From the NCBI GenBank assembly GCA_947396885.1, contig OX377202.1, positions 71,892,643 through 71,956,642 of the forward strand: a stretch of DNA of 64,000 nt, given 5' to 3'. The notes beneath the pieces were generated by a model. The model was not told the DNA's origin. It saw nothing but the letters and a program-made list of their open reading frames with translations, and did not search any database. Shown here one piece after another: positions 53,305 through 63,817 of this stretch. Position 1 is the stretch's first letter, and each line of letters opens with the position of its first letter. The stretch is from Heligmosomoides polygyrus polygyrus (Eukaryota > Nematoda > Chromadorea > Rhabditida > Heligmosomidae). The position numbers and the translations under genes were made by a program.

Positions 53305-54855
53305 AAGTGCAGGTCAAGGAAAAGGGTCCACCCTGCTTCTCTATTTCTGCCAGTTTTGCTCTAGACAGAAAAAAATTGGTGTCTTTCCGCTATACTGGAT
53401 ACGTAAGCGTTTAGTGCTTTCATTCTACAAGTTTTTGGGCACCTCTTTATGTTATGAAGGAGGGTGATCGTGGACCCTACGCTCCAGTCGCATCCCTGTT
53501 AATTCGCTGTCTCTTTATTATCGTGTTCGTGATGTGCCGTATTGAAAATAATTTGCTTTAAACGTGTTGGCCAAATCAACGCCACATGCTGGAACGGCCG
53601 GTGCCAACGAAATTTTGGGTTATAAGTGCCGGTCAGTGTAGGAGCAATGGATATCCATCTAAAACGAATGAAAGCTGTGTGCCTCTTTGGCATACCGTCC
53701 TTCCTTTGGCCTGACCCGTAACGGCTCGGTATGTGCAGCCAATGGGAAGGCAGGGACTTGCACGAAGTGAAGTACTGAATTCTGCGGCAGTTATGGGCGC
53801 GTTACAAGGACCAACTATCATGTGTGATTAGCCTCAGGTTTCGTTACTTACTACTTGAAGTGGTTAGAGAATCATAATGCTTCGACTCACCGGACTCTAC
53901 AATGACTTTACTGGGGGCCAGTGGCTGCTTTGTGACATACCGACGTACTATTTTTAATTGAGCTTGTGATGGGACAGAGGATAGAGAACAGTCACTGTAG
54001 TGGAGGTTGGCCTTGCGGCAATCAAGGACGTGAACTGTTCTGACCTTTCATCTGCCCTAAGGAGACTTGTCACTTGCCAGAACCTCCCCCTAGACCAAGA
54101 AAAGTAGTGGGTGCTCTTCTTCCACTGCAGGAAACAATCCATTCAGTAACAGTCTACGCACATAGCTAAAATTGTCGTTTATTAAACCTGTGCTTCCGTA
54201 CTTGTACCTCATCATTTTATTGATTAGCCCGCTCTTTCTGAAATTATTTTTTCCGACTACGCTTCGACGTTCTTTTTGTGCGTATCTAAATCAGCTGTTG
54301 AACTCTTATTCGCGTCGCTGTTGCAGAAAAATTTCGGTTGCAGTAGATATCATCCATCAAATAATCTGTTGTTGGTGCTTTCCATGCAGAAAATGATAAA
54401 AAAATTGACTCGAGGCCATTACTTCGCTAACTCTAGACTTCTATGGGGGCTTTGCCTCAGAAACACCGCCCAACTTATCCACGCGACTCCCTGGTCTAAC
54501 CAGAAATGGTGAAGTCTATCGAAATCTGTTAACTGATCGATAACAGCTCCCTTTTTGAAGCACTGACCATCATCTGACCGGCGATCCGCTATTCTGTACA
54601 CATTGTGGAGTTCTAGAAAATATTGAAGAGAAAAGTTTTGCTAATACTTTCCCTGATGCCTTACGCTTCGCATTCATGTAGGAATTTCAGTAAAGATACC
54701 AATTGATTTGTGACTTTTCTAAACGGTACGGACCACTTTTCTCTCAACTTTACCGATACCGCAGCGTTTGAGCAGTGTAGCAGAAGAGGGCAAGAAAGGA
54801 GTACAAAGACGATGTCGTTATCGTCCTTATACTGCCTGTCTTCCTCCACCAGTGC
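53305..54855. other. No gene recognised
   Basis: Short frames on both strands without motifs. No matched repeats. Confidence 0.3.
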
Positions 54856-54857
54856 AT

Positions 54858-55190
54858 ATTATAGTTGTGCTCTCGCAAAATTTTCGAATATTCGAATGGT
54901 TTCGAATACCCGAAATTTTCGAGCATTCGAATTTCGAATACATTCGGAAAACGTGACTTTTTGAACATTCGAATTCGAATACATTCCAAACACGCGATTT
55001 TTTGAACACTCGAATTCGAATAGGTTCGAAAAACGCGATTTTTTGAACACTCGAATTCGAACGCATTCGAAAAACGCGATTTCTTGAACATTCGAACTCG
55101 AATACTTTCGAAAAACGCGATTTTTTGAACATTCGAATTCGAATATTGATTCGAATATTCTATTTGAATATTCGAATATTTTCAAATGGA
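54858..55190. repeat. TTCGAA palindromic array, locus 3 (41-bp units)
   Basis: About six units read CATTCGAATTCGAATACATT then CGAAAAACGCGATTTTTTGA. The left end begins at TATAGTTGTGCTC near 54865. The unit encodes FECSKNRVF-like peptides in several frames, which explains the overlapping minus-strand frames (54750-55245). These are not genes. Confidence 0.78.
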
Positions 55191-55194
55191 ACAT

Positions 55195-56125
55195 TGGGTT
55201 ACAGAAAGGAAAAAACATGGCTGGTGCTTTGGTGGCAATGACCAACAGACGGTACCCTGACGTAGTAGGAAATCTACATTCGTTTGCAAAGCGTTTAACA
55301 AAGTTTTAATGGAGTGATCTTTCCACCGAATTCTTCTATGCCTGAAAGGATGAAATATGTTACTGGTCATCAAACCAAACAACACGTCCTTAAAAAGCTT
55401 AGTTCTTTTTCCTGGTCGACTGATAAAAAGATTCCAAAGGCCATACCTTACCTTAGCCCAATAAAGGGCCAGGTGATATAGCACGGGATATAGCTGGTGG
55501 AGCGCTTACCTTTGGTTTGAATTGCTGGGGTTATATATGTGCATCCACCTTTTCGGCTTACCATGGGACCCCTTACCATGGAACCCCTGGTAACTCTCAA
55601 TGAAACTATTTGCTTCATCGGAGACCAATGTCATCATGATGGAGATCTTCGAAACCGGAAGGTTCCATCTGCTTCATCTTTTTATTCACATTACCTAATA
55701 AACATGAAGTGTACATAAGAAGAAGCTTAGAGTCATGCGTATCCCTGAGAAGTGCTTGAGTGTTGTTTGTGCATTATTGTTGATGGCATAGGAGAGTGCG
55801 GAAAGGTCTAAATGATCTCCGTGATTGAGAAAAGTGGTCGTCGAATAGATGTGTATAATATAATAGCTGCCTTCTCTACAGTGCTTACCTAACGATTGTT
55901 CGAGCCGAAAACTTGGCTGCAGTTAACCCCACTCCCACAAACTCAGACCCATAGTCAGCTCGGGCGTACGTTCCGACGAATAAAATAGCATGGCCTGTTT
56001 CTTTTAAGTTTCCTCAATGAGCGCCTCCGCGCAATTTCAGCACCACCCTTTTCATGGAACCGCCTACTTTAGTGCTCTTTGCGCCGCGTTTCAAAGTTTC
56101 AACATTTTACAATAGGAGCCATTTT
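55195..56125. other. No gene recognised
   Basis: Short frames only. A small palindrome (CCATGGGACCCCTTACCATGG) lies at about 55562-55582. Confidence 0.3.
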
Positions 56126-56129
56126 CTTG

Positions 56130-56300
56130 CTCTACAGTCTGCACCATGCAACGGTCTCCGGGCTACTCGCCCCCGTGACGTCACAGTCGGCGCGCGAACG
56201 GAGTTTCGCACGACGTCTGGCGTCTCTCGCTGCCGACCGAATCTCTCATTCGCAGCCGGAGCTTCCATCTCTCCGTGCACTTGCGCATTTTCTACACTAA
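56130..56300 (+). repeat. GC-rich dispersed repeat R4, copy 1
   Basis: TGCAACGGTCTCCGGGCTACTCGCCCCCG and following CG-rich sequence resemble the reverse complement of 57165-57350 (GGTTGCGGGGCTACTCGCCCCCG). The two copies face each other about 900 bases apart and might be the arms of a larger element. Confidence 0.45.
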
Positions 56301-57164
56301 GGAGCGGAATCCTCGTGGGTCCATGAGAATCCGTTTCACTTAGTGGCAGTAAACCATCTCCGGAGTGAGTTAATTGGTGTCAGACGCGCCCAGGAATGGT
56401 GAAACACTGACGCCTTCAATAGAGAAGGCCTGTACGTGATGGTAGCTTTTGTGTCAGACATCAGGCCCTTGTTTTCTGTGCTTAACGCCTGAAATTGAGT
56501 CCTGGGCGTTTTCAGATATCCAGCGGGTTCTTTCGAAGCGTTTATGGATATGCCTGGATCATGGGAAACATATGGCACATGGCTATAGATGCAAATTGAC
56601 TAGAGGGGGGGGGTCAACATGTACTCAATGGCTATTCCGCCTTGCCCCAATCGCTGCATAGTGCTGTCCTACAGGGTAAGCCTCACTCCTTCATCATACG
56701 GAAGACCTTAGTGTTGGGGATGAGATGTTCATGAGCTCATTGAGGAAAGAGGCACATATGACCAATATTCTTCACTCCATTTAAGCTCTTTAGCTTTTCG
56801 GCCAGCTGTCCTAGATTATCTACACTGAGTGTGTATGTGTCGACTCTTCGACTCTTGCCCCTCCACTGTCGTAAAGACGGTAGGAAAAATCCTAGGAGCG
56901 TTGACAGACCTCTATTAAGAATATTATGAGGACATTCAGGTGTCTGGTTAGACCTCGAAGTCCCAGAGAGGTGGAGAAAAGGCTTTCGTCCATCCTTGGA
57001 CAGCTTTGGAGTGTAGTTCGAGAAGTTATCTGCTTGGAGCATTTGAGTCGTGCTCATTCACTCCTCCTTAAAAATCTTCCCCTCCTATGGTTGCTCGCAA
57101 ATATTTCAATGTGACCTCCTAAGCGTGTCAATGGTCTTTGCGTGATGTGGTCGGTACCAGTCCC

Positions 57165-57350
57165 TGTAGATTTCGTAAGCCGTCATCGACTTGGAGACTC
57201 TCTCATCGCGGCCGTGAGCTCATGATTCACACGTGGACCAAGTATGGAGACATTCGCGCCCGCGTGCACTCTTTCGTCTGGAATCTCTCCTGCCGCGCTC
57301 GCATCCGCGGCCGCGGGGGCGAGTAGCCCCGCAACCCCATGCAACAGATT
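57165..57350 (-). repeat. GC-rich dispersed repeat R4, copy 2
   Basis: The inverted partner of 56130-56300. Similarity is good in the GGGCTACTCGCCCC block and patchy elsewhere. The region between the copies (56300-57165) has no recognised gene. Confidence 0.45.
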
Positions 57351-57534
57351 GGGTTTTGTACAGCTGATAGATCGCAGGAGCACATATGTTGCACAAAAAG
57401 GGAAAGTTTTTTATAATTACCATACTATACAATAAACCGCCAAGAGCTATTGATCGGCGCCGCGCAGAAATTAGTCGAAGAATAGGTGAGAAATCGGAGA
57501 AAGTTAGTCATAAAATAGCGAAAATTACTCAACG

Positions 57535-57690
57535 GTCTTCTACGTGCTTGGGGATTCAGAAAACGTGCCGAAAGCGTCGTCTAACGTGTCTGGGGATCCA
57601 GAAAACGTGCTATACTCGTCACCCAACGTGCATGTGGATTCAGAAGACGTACCGAAGTCGTCCTTCAACGTGATTGGGGACTCAGATATC
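57535..57690 (-). repeat. M42 minisatellite, reverse orientation
   Basis: Three and a half units of ~42-44 bases occur. On the plus strand each reads ACGTG-TTGGGGATTCAGAAAA followed by CGTGC-GAA-GCGTCGT. On the minus strand this gives GACGACTT-CGGCACGTTTTCTGAATCCC, which matches the M42 units at 13950-14100. Because 42 is a multiple of three, it reads as a repeated TCLGIQKTCRKRR-like peptide, but I see no gene. Confidence 0.6.
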
Positions 57691-57699
57691 GCCCACCAT

Positions 57700-58365
57700 C
57701 ACTTAACCGTCCGAAGATGATGCCGATGTTGAAAAGAGTAGTGGCGGTGGGGGGGGGGGGGAGGTTCTGGATGGCTTCATACAGCAAAACTACTCACGTG
57801 ATCTTAAGGAAAGCATAGCAAGGTTATTAAATATTGCCTTTTGTACTGCTAGGGAGGAAAGAAAGCAGAATGAGCAGAGCAACTGGCTTGATGTGATTGT
57901 CCTTACCATTACCTTAGTGATACTGAAACATCGCGCGAAGCGCGCAAGTGCGGGCACGCCGATAGGCGTGGCGGATATACATTACATGCACCAATATTTT
58001 TGCCATTACTTTACATCAAGAACTGAGGAATTGTGGTGCCGCTTTTTGCTGTCCTGCCGATATTTGAACAACAACATATCCTATGTGCGACATAAGATGA
58101 AATAGACAAGTACTTTCGGGTTATAGACAGCCAATCCAGGACCAAGAAGAGCATAACCGAGAAACATTGAGTGATCTGACTTCTTCTTGTCGAAGCCTAA
58201 GACCATCTGAACGAAGCAAGTGTATTACTAAGTGATAATCAAAATCCAACAAACAGAAGCAGAGTTTCTTGAGGAAAACTTCGCGATTAGAAGTTTTCAT
58301 GCTTCTGCGCCTTATAGGATTGCAAGGAAGATTAATCTTGAGCAGCCTAACCTCTCCCCTCCATG
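57700..58365. other. No gene recognised; G-tract
   Basis: A run of 12-13 G lies near 57750, and a CGCGCGAAGCGCGC hairpin lies near 57930. There are no long frames. Confidence 0.35.
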
Positions 58366-58369
58366 TATT

Positions 58370-58492
58370 GGTAGTCCTAATGGTACTTGTGAAGCATAGG
58401 GCCCGTGGTGCCGTGGGTTGCCGCGTTAACATGTTTCTCGGCAGCCACACGGCACCACGGGCCCTCTGCTTCATAAGTACCGTCCTAATAAG
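58370..58492. mobile_element. GGCCCGTGGTGCCGTG palindrome (MITE-like)
   Basis: The left arm TCCTAATGGTACTTGTGAAG, AGGGCCCGTGGTGCCGTG pairs with the right arm CACGGCACCACGGGCCCTCT, CTTCATAAGTACC-GTCC-TAA around a TTAAC centre. The innermost 18 bp match perfectly. Arms are ~55 bp. Confidence 0.72.
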
Positions 58493-59326
58493 TCCCCTAA
58501 GAGTGTGAAGATCAGCGATTGAACTACTTGTTATTAGATTCAGGTTTCTAGTTACGCGTCTGAACAATAGCCGAAAAGCTCCAACCTATTAGGTGCTTGA
58601 TGGACTAGTGTCCGAATCGTTGAGTAACTTTGGCGTGCGAAAAGGGTGATGGTCAGAATGTTAGGAAACTCAGTAAAGACTGATCAACGTTACGACCTCG
58701 TTCGGCACAGAAGCACATAAAAGAAACTACATCCTTTCCATAAACATTCGATCCATCCAAATTGGCAGAAAGACAGACCTAAGAAACATTTTACATGGAC
58801 GTGCACACGGAAGGAAAAGGCAAGGCCTCACGGAAATGGTCCCGAGAAAGTTGCTCTGAATGATCACGCAGTCCATAAGTATTCACCTAGATGCAAAGGA
58901 GAGCGGTTCGAAAAGGAAGGCCTACCCTTCATTCGAAAAACCTTTTCATAGCGTTCTTTGTCTGTTATGAAGTCAGCACCTCTGATCGGACGTGTCTGAG
59001 CAGTTGTAAAATCCGGTTGCTGTAATTGATCTATCACCTAAAAATCTTATACCCACTAGCCCGCCTATATTATCGTCCCTATTGCACCCCAACTGTATGG
59101 TTTACTGCTCAGCTAGTAGAGAATGCAACTGCATCGCATAGCAATCCTGATCTGCTAACCCTCGGGCGGCAAACATACCATGGAAACAAAGCGGCCTCTG
59201 CACTTTAGGATTAAAAAGCAACTTGATGTGAAAAGAAAGCTTAGAAAAGCTACAATAGACTCACAGGACCTCGCAGTGAAGGTGGGAAATTTGGAGCGCG
59301 AAGGTCAATACTTGGTGAACAACCCC

Positions 59327-59453
59327 TAAGGCCTATGTTATACTTCGGCGACGCTGATGTCGGCAGCAGAGTTGAGCGCACTGCGTAGCACCCGTTCAAC
59401 ACTGTCACCGACGTCACCGACAACAGCGTCGCCGAAGTATAACATAGCCCTTA
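59327..59453. mobile_element. Small MITE with perfect ~25-bp terminal inverted repeats
   Basis: TAAGG-CTATGTTATACTTCGGCGACGCTG at the left is mirrored by CAGCGTCGCCGAAGTATAAC, ATAGCCCTTA at the right. Inner parts (TGTCGG, GTTGA-CG) are also symmetric. Total about 127 bp. The ends TAAGG/CCTTA would fit insertion at TTA or TA. Confidence 0.72.
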
Positions 59454-59523
59454 ATGTTTTCGGATCTATACTAGAGGTCCCCATTAGAGAACAAGAGATC
59501 AACCAAAGTTCAATTGTGCAAAG

Positions 59524-59616
59524 ATGAAGTCGAAAAACAAGATTAGTCGTAGGCAGCGTCAAACAGAAAACTGGTTCCTGAGGTCCAGTAGGAAAAGTTC
59601 GAATGCGAATGAAAGT
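59524..59616 (+). CDS. Candidate first exon (unassigned)
   Basis: ATG at 59524 starts MKSKNKISRRQRQTENWFLR and SSRKSSNANES, then an exact GTAAGT donor at 59617 after 31 complete codons. The product would be a basic N-terminus. No matching downstream exon could be identified before the TTCGAA array at 59790. It may be a remnant or chance. Confidence 0.2.
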
Positions 59617-59789
59617 GTAAGTCGTTCTATGAATAAAGCTGAAGGTTCAGCTTCTGATTCAGCCGTGCTTCTTGTTTCCTGTGTGGTGTTCTGGAAGAGG
59701 ACTCATTACATATGGAGTGAAAGGGAGACGACTTGCTTACAATTTCTGGGCCCTCAATGCAAAATATCCATGCATCCATTGAACATTCG

Positions 59790-60090
59790 AATAATTGTGT
59801 GTTTTTGGCAATTCTCGAGTATTCGAGTGGATTCGAATACCCGCAATTTTCGAGCATTCGAATTTCGAATATATTCGAAAAACGCGATTTTTTGAACATT
59901 CGAAATCGAATACATTCGAAAAACGCGATTTTTTGAACACTCGAATTCGAATACAATCGAAAAGCGCGATTTTTTAAACATTCGAATTCGAATACATTCG
60001 AAAAACGCGATTTTTGAACATTCGAATTCGAATATTCAAATTCGAATGAAAATCATTCGAATACCCATTCGAATAGGTCATTCGAGCACA
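59790..60090. repeat. TTCGAA palindromic array, locus 4 (41-bp units)
   Basis: The same 41-bp unit as locus 3 (CGAAAAACGCGATTTTTTGA with CATTCGAATTCGAATACATT), about five copies, in the same orientation. The right end runs into ATTCGAGCACAACTATAGTG, whose reverse complement matches the left end of locus 3 (TATAGTTGTGCTC). Confidence 0.78.
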
Positions 60091-60094
60091 ACTA

Positions 60095-61315
60095 TAGTGC
60101 ATATCAAGGAACTCGTTTTGCTATGCTGTAACATCTTTTGGGATGACTAGTTTGCTCAGGCCTCGGACCGCTGAACGTTCATAAGGTGTTAACCATAAGC
60201 TGACTTTAAGTACCTGTTCGATGAGGCAGAACTCCTCTACAGAGCTATCAAAAGGAACGGGCAACTCGCATTACACAGGTCGCTTTCCTGGCTTTTTTCT
60301 CTGGCTCTTCTGGCTTCTATGGTCGCCACGTTCTTGGAAACCTCGCAACAGTTAGAACGCTGGGCTTCCATTCGATGAGTCCCGCGTCCGCTCTCGCATG
60401 GCGCGTTGGCTGGTTGGCTTACCTTCACATCTAGTGCAAACCATTAATCTAATCAAAACAAATGGTGAACGAAGTGTTGCATTCGCGGATGCAATTTTCT
60501 AACGTATCACCGTGGAATCGATCGTCAAATTTTTTCGCCAACTCGGCAGTAATCGTGTCAAAACGGTATTCTAATATTCCAAACAAGGGAACAGTAGCAG
60601 ACGCGAAGGAACACGCTCTAGAAGAACTTCTGTAATATCACACCTGCTTTCTTTTTAAAAGTCAGCCGTGTACTTGTTTGAAGAAGATCAATAAGGAGCC
60701 AGAGAGGAGGATGTACTTTCAAAGGTGAAAAAACGTCGACTGGGCGGCATTAGGCATCAATGGGGGGGGCAGTCGTTCGGTACACCGTGCTGCCCGCCGC
60801 CCACTTCCCGCCTTGCCGGCGCCGCCGTATTTGGACAAGTTTGCTACGCTCCAAACCGTCGTTAATTGAAGTGACGTCGTCCAGAAACCTAACAACTGGT
60901 AGGGGACGATTGGGAGGCGCATCTCGGGGAACTCTGAAGTCATTTTCCACTCGGTTCGGTATGGAGGCAGTTGAGGAAAGGAGAACGTCGCTCTTCTCTC
61001 TAGGTTCTTTCAATTTTCACCAAAATTCTTCAAATTTTCGCCTCAACTAGATACTGTGGGTGATTCCGGTCGGTTCTACATTGGCGATAGCTGAAGAAAG
61101 CCTTGGCGCTGCAGCTGAAAACTCTTGTTCCAAATATGTTGATCAAGGTTCTGGCTCTTGTCTCAAGAACGAAATCAGTTCAGGATAGAGATTTAGGGCC
61201 AAAGGAAGTAATTAGAAACGCGATGCCTCCATGTGAAGACCCGGACATCTTGTTATCGGCGCGCTCCTCGCCCCGTCGCTTTCTGAGGGCCGTGTATCTA
61301 ACGACTCTCCGCCGG
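60095..61315. other. No gene recognised; CG-rich patch
   Basis: A CG-rich patch at 60750-60960 supports an 87-codon minus-strand frame (60750-61013) and a 96-codon plus-strand frame without motifs. I do not call either. Confidence 0.3.
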
Positions 61316-61319
61316 CATC

Positions 61320-61430
61320 AATGGGGTCGCATGGGGTCAGAACACCGGTGTAGAGCGGCAGTCGTGCTAATCGTTTCACCGACGTATCCCATAGTTGGGC
61401 GAGCAAGCCGATAAGTCCAGAAAATGGTTT
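61320..61430 (+). repeat. Dispersed repeat R5, copy 2
   Basis: TGGGGTCAGAACACCGGTGTAGAGCGGCAG, GTGCTAATCG, GACGTA-CC and GGGCGAGCAAGCC match the reverse complement of 50395-50500. Confidence 0.5.
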
Positions 61431-61434
61431 AAAT

Positions 61435-62880
61435 GGTGGAGAACTATAAGCGATAGCGCTATTCGACTCAGAATTGACTGGGAAATTTATTGGTTAAGAA
61501 AGTTTTCTATTCCAAAACAACTTTTCTAGCCGATGTTGTCCAGAGCCATTCACGCCTTCTGTGGAGCTTGAACGCTTCGCTGCGTGTGTTACGGTCCCCA
61601 CACAAGCCGAGGAAATAGCAGGTGGATGGCAACAAAACATTCTCGTGAACTTCTGTGATTTTCCGTCTTAGTGGCAACGTCTCTAGCGCCCATCTAAATT
61701 GGCAGAAATCACGTTTCTCATCAATGATCAATTCCGTTGATGAGCTTGGCAGCTGGTAGATATCAAATTGCTTTACTGTGTTTGCTTTCTCTAAGCTGAG
61801 ACCAAGTAGGAGCCCAAGAAATGGGCTATATTGTAGAGGACTACTACCTCAGTTAAACGCCAATGTCTGAGCAATCATGGGCGAGGATGAGACCAAGTAG
61901 GAGCCCATGAAAATGAAGGATTTCAAAAAATTTGGCGACCTAACTGCGAGATTTCAACCAAAAAGCATATCATGGTGACCACAATTTTTTGCTGTCTACG
62001 AGAAAGTGCACGTGTAAAACATACTAAAGGCTGCGAGAAATTTACTTAAGAAGTTGCCAGTTAGGGAGGTGTGCCATGTGGGGCAATTATCTCGAGCGAG
62101 GGACATGGTCGCCACCACCGACATTATACAGGGTGCGTAGAAAATATTCACGCAGTAAATGGCGTCGTGGGAATAGTAATGCGCAGTAAGTTTTAAAATA
62201 TTCATTTGCGAAATATGGAAAATGATCCTACAAACACGATAGGATAACTCGTAATCGACATTGGCTTCTTTATTTTGAATACAGGAGCGAAAACGACGGA
62301 AAAATTCATGAGCACGCGCCACAAGTACTCACTTCGATTTCGTCCCGTGCTTTGAACAGGGTAGACTTCTGCGACTGGTCACTTCTGTTGAAAGTAGCAC
62401 AGACCTCATCCTTCAAAATTGCCTAAAAAGAGTAATCCAGCGGATTGACGTTTAAGCTGTGCTCGACTGAGAAGCTGTTCGAACCTGCGCGCGTTATCTG
62501 TTTGATGTTATCGAACAGAGATTGATAATTTTGGATTTGAACGTTGTCGTGCTTGAACATCTTGTCATCATCATCTGTTATGACAGAGCCGTGGCTGGCG
62601 TTTGGGTTGTTGACCTCTTTCCTCACCGACCGTTTCGAACACCACCTAATTCTCTTGTCAATGAAGTATCCATTTTCTTTGGTAACAGCCAGAAAAGGGT
62701 CGCCGTAATCATGACGGTATCATGTTTCTTCTTTTTACAAGAATATCTTCTGAACACAATATAGACAACAAAATTAACACACAAAAACTTTGAAAAGTAG
62801 AAAGAGAAAGTTGGAGCTGAGAAAAAGACAGGTGCGTCAATACTTTTTACGCACCCTGTACAGGCCACCGAATCAGCTCC
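61435..62880. other. No gene recognised
   Basis: Several 60-110-codon frames on both strands lack motifs. A short repeated phrase GAGACCAAGTAGGAGCCCA occurs twice (about 61798 and 61889). Confidence 0.3.
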
Positions 62881-62994
62881 TGTAAATGCTACCTATGTTG
62901 CTAAATATTAGGTTGTCCCATAAGTCTTCGCCGTTTTTGTAAATGCTACCTATGTCGCTAAATATTAGGTTGTCCCATAAGTCTTCGCCGTTTT
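62881..62994. repeat. 57-bp tandem duplication including a mariner end
   Basis: Two copies (62881-62937 and 62938-62994) of TGTAAATGCTACCTATG, CTAAATATTAGGTTGTCCCA and TAAGTCTTCGCCGTTTTT occur, differing at about one base. The first 30 bases of the inverted-repeat element are therefore present twice. Confidence 0.82.
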
Positions 62995-63812
62995 TTCAAC
63001 GATTCACTGCAGATTTCGCCGGCGGCCTCTTGCATAGCTCTGCATAGCATTCGAAAGAGAATGATTTGCTCTATCAGAATATATATTGCATTTCTTTTTT
63101 CATCATGAACTTTGCCAATTTTTAGATCGTTGAAGTGAAAAGTGAAAATTGAAAAATAGCCATTTGCGCACTTGTTCTCTCCGCTTAGGTTTCTAATTTT
63201 TTGGGCAGTTTTTTATAGCATTTGGAAGACAATGTTCTGCACTTCTTTTGAATATCAACAAAATGCCAAAAAGAGAAAAATCGTCTTCGCCAACAACTCC
63301 TTCTCCTTCTTCAGTCGTTGATATTCGACAGAAATCGGCGTGAGGCAATAAACGCGACAAAAATTCTTACTGAGCAAGACATCCTCTTCCAAACGACATA
63401 TAACACCAAGCAAAAAAGTTCAACCACGGAACCGGAGTTTTGGCAAAAATTCGAACGGAAAAGTCGGAATTCCCAATTTGATGGCCTTAAAAAAAAACGG
63501 GAAGTGAGAAAACAGGACCAACACATATCCTTGTGCAGAACATTGTCTTCAAAGTGCTATAAAAAACTGCGCAAAAAATTTGTAAACCTAAGCGGAGAGA
63601 ACAAGTGCGCAAATGGCTACTTTTCACTTTTTCACTTTTCACTTCAACGACCTAAAAATTGACAAAATTCACGATGAAAAAAGAAATGCAATACATATTC
63701 TGATAGAGCAAATCATTCTCTTTCGAAAGCTATGCAGCGCTATGCAAGGGACCGCCAGCGAAATCTGCAGTGAATCGTTGAAAAAAAGGCGAAGACTTAT
63801 AGGACAACCTAA
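62965..63812. mobile_element. Non-autonomous mariner-type element with ~280-bp terminal inverted repeats
   Basis: The 848-bp element is flanked by TA on both sides (62963-62964 and 63813-63814). The ends TTAGGTTGTCC(C/T)ATAAGTCTTCGCC are typical of mariner-like elements. The left arm (62965-63245) and right arm (63533-63812) are reverse complements with about 90% identity by eye, including AACGATTCACTGCAGATTTC, GAGAATGATTTGCTCTATCA and CTCTCCGCTTAGGTTT. The ~290-bp centre has no transposase. It contains a short ATG frame (MPKREKSSSPTTPSPSS) and, in another frame, part of a 114-codon ORF (63318-63662) that runs into the right arm. Mobility would need a transposase supplied by another copy. Confidence 0.82.
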
Positions 63813-63817
63813 TAGAT

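Noticed and set aside
54750..55245. Overlapping minus-strand frames with repeated FECSKNRVF peptides
   Set aside because: They are translations of the 41-bp TTCGAA array. The same peptides appear in several frames and on both strands.
63318..63662. 114-codon ORF in the mariner-type element as a transposase
   Set aside because: It has no DDE or helix-turn-helix motif and its second half runs into the right inverted arm, so it is not a conserved gene.
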